Below are positions 62,655 through 64,000 of a stretch of DNA of 64,000 nucleotides, piece by piece. Numbering within the stretch: position 1 is the first letter of the stretch; each line of letters begins with the position of its first letter. Source of the stretch: CALUTH01 sp964452495 (lineage in GTDB: Bacteria; Cyanobacteriota; Vampirovibrionia; Gastranaerophilales; Gastranaerophilaceae); NCBI GenBank assembly GCA_964452495.1, contig CAYVMC010000001.1, positions 62,001 through 126,000 of the forward strand. The letters are read 5' to 3'. Below the pieces are notes generated by a model. The model did not search any database and was not told where the DNA came from. It was given only the letters and a program-made list of their open reading frames with translations. Made by a program: the position numbers and the translations under genes.

Positions 62655-63624
62655 TCCAGACCAGCCTTTCATCATTTGGGACATAATTCTTTAGGAGCGG
62701 ATGTCCAATCCAGCTTTTAGGATTTAATAATCGTTTTAAGTGTGGATTACCTTTGAAGGTAATTCCAAACATATCATAAATCTCACATTCGTCAAAGTGA
62801 GCGCTAGGAAAAATGCTTATAGCAGAATCTGTTTCAGTTTTTACGTATATTTTGTAATCAAAAAAACGGCTTTGAAAAGTTGAATAAAGCCTGTAATTAA
62901 GTTCGATACAGTCCTGCCAGTCAGTTGCAATGATTGAGGTTAACATGTTAAAACCGGAGGTTTTCAAATTTGCAAGATTATTTAAAAGTTCACTGTTGTA
63001 ATCAACAATATACTCAACATGCGGGTTTTGTTTATTATGTGAACATTCAAATTCAAAAGAGTAATCCAGATAGCACCCCTCGGTTTTAACTATTTTTAAA
63101 TCAGGTGCTTTAACAAGGATTTCCGCTTTTTCAGTCAAGTTAGATTTATGTGAATTTACAAATTCTTTTCTATTTGTTATTGATTCTTTTTTTATTTTCT
63201 TTTGCAATTTTCTAATTGCATCAATCAAAGCTTCGGGGCGAGGCGGGCACATTGGGAGATAAATATCAACAGGAATGATTTTATCAATTCCGTTTACAAC
63301 TGCGTAAGTGTTGTTGTAAAACATTCCTCCTCCGCATGCACAGGCACCCATTGCAATAACATATTTGGGTTCAGCCATTTGACGGTAAAGTTTTAATAAC
63401 ACAGGTGCCATTTTATGGTTTATTGTTCCTGCACAAATTAGTAAATCGGCTTGTCTTGGGGAGTTTCTAAAAACTTCTGAGCCAAATCGTGCGATATCGT
63501 TGTTGCTTGCAGTTGTTTGCATTAATTCTATGCCGCAGCAGGATGTTGCGAATGTAAACGGCCATAACGAATTTGCCCGACTCCAGTTAAGAATATAATC
63601 AACTGTTGAAATTATTATATTCAT
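62647..63624 (-). CDS. nuoBC: Fused complex I subunit B-C
   Basis: 325 aa containing two subunits in one chain. Residues 1-145 are NuoB: TSCCGIELM with Cys29-Cys30, GACACGGGM with Cys95, and LPMCPPRPEAL with Cys126, the four ligands of cluster N2. A Lys-rich linker (about 145-185) leads to NuoC: EYIVDYNSELLNNL-like strands, DECEIYDMFGITFKGNPHL and the IGHPLLKNYVP end. Separate nuoB and nuoC genes are the common arrangement. GAGG precedes the ATG, which overlaps the nuoA stop. Confidence 0.93.
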   Translation of the reverse strand: MNIIISTVDYILNWSRANSLWPFTFATSCCGIELMQTTASNNDIARFGSEVFRNSPRQADLLICAGTINHKMAPVLLKLYRQMAEPKYVIAMGACACGGGMFYNNTYAVVNGIDKIIPVDIYLPMCPPRPEALIDAIRKLQKKIKKESITNRKEFVNSHKSNLTEKAEILVKAPDLKIVKTEGCYLDYSFEFECSHNKQNPHVEYIVDYNSELLNNLANLKTSGFNMLTSIIATDWQDCIELNYRLYSTFQSRFFDYKIYVKTETDSAISIFPSAHFDECEIYDMFGITFKGNPHLKRLLNPKSWIGHPLLKNYVPNDERLVWNE

Positions 63625-63974
63625 CGAAACCTCAACACATTCTTTTTTATTATGTATACAAGTGCTATTATAAGTATAAAAATGAAAAATAAACCTTCAA
63701 AGACCGCCAGTAACCCGAGTTGTGAGAAATTTTTTGCAAACGGGTATAAGAATATGGTTTCTACATCAAAAATAAGGAACAGTATAGCATAATTGAAAAA
63801 TCTTATATCGTATTTTTCTCTGGCATCGGAAAAGAGATTTACACCACACTCATATGGTGTGTTTTTGACAAGATCTTTTTTTTTGTATTGGCAAATAAAT
63901 CCTGCTGCAACCATTGCTATTGCAAATAAAGTTGATAGTAGCAAAAATATAAGAATAAAATACAGCTCTTTCAA
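63621..63974 (-). CDS. nuoA: Complex I subunit A
   Basis: 117 aa, three membrane helices, with the conserved YECGVNLFSDAREKYDIRFFNYAILFLIFDVETIFLYPFA. It starts with TTG at 63974, preceded by AAGGGGC. It is the first visible gene of the operon; the promoter must lie at or beyond the window edge. Confidence 0.93.
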   Translation of the reverse strand: MKELYFILIFLLLSTLFAIAMVAAGFICQYKKKDLVKNTPYECGVNLFSDAREKYDIRFFNYAILFLIFDVETIFLYPFAKNFSQLGLLAVFEGLFFIFILIIALVYIIKKNVLRFR

Positions 63975-64000
63975 AAATGCCCCTTTTCTATTAACTCTAT

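Overview
The window is a low-GC bacterial chromosome segment with densely packed genes on both strands. The gene set fits the non-photosynthetic cyanobacterial sister group Melainabacteria/Vampirovibrionia, probably a gut Gastranaerophilales-like lineage. Supporting signs are a complex I operon A-(BC)-D-H-I-J-K-L-M-N with no NuoE/F/G seen, diaminopimelate aminotransferase dapL, a stand-alone SLH-domain surface protein, a divergent-PAP2 gene beside a prenyl synthase, and flagellar genes in a small anaerobe-like genome. The assignment is inference from gene content, not from a marker gene.

Layout. 1-13.6 kb is mostly housekeeping: the mfd 3' end, a parvulin lipoprotein, prfB with its programmed frameshift, pxpA, yvcK, panB and panC, a membrane protein, a MgtE-N/FliG-like helical-repeat protein, pncC, mnmG and an RlmD-type RNA methyltransferase. 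13.6-17.3 kb is flagellar: a textbook sigma-28 promoter drives an unknown family protein, opposite a fliJ-fliK-flgE-type operon. 17.4-31.6 kb holds ribE-ribBA-GNAT, ispA and yuiD, rsgA, a DUF721 gene, nrnA-yihY-hit-speE, a two-domain M16 peptidase, tRNA-Gly(TCC), a DnaJ-like gene with queE, and an exported HEALH protein. 31.6-33.1 kb carries three small lineage-type proteins sharing an F-x-A motif. 33.1-44.4 kb holds pyrG-ilvC, gatC, an SLH protein, a split chromate transporter, infC with a non-canonical start, dapL, uvrC lacking its C-terminal HhH domain, and a secreted amidase-like protein.

44.4-54.5 kb is the most unusual part. A GC-rich short-repeat patch and a structured leader precede a giant FliD-like filament-cap gene of at least about 3,050 codons. 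It has roughly twenty Flagellin-IN-like modules and two Thr-rich 12-residue repeat tracts, each interrupted by a 100-N assembly gap. From 54.5 kb to the end is the ten-gene complex I operon on the minus strand.

Regulation visible in the sequence: several single genes or first genes have TATAAT only 6-7 nt before the ATG and no Shine-Dalgarno (mnmG, ribE, uvrC, the amidase; rsgA with TACAAT), which suggests leaderless mRNAs. Most downstream operon genes have AAGGAG-type sites or ATGA/TAATG overlaps. The best candidates for undescribed biology are the giant modular FliD with its structured leader and the sigma-28-driven unknown protein.
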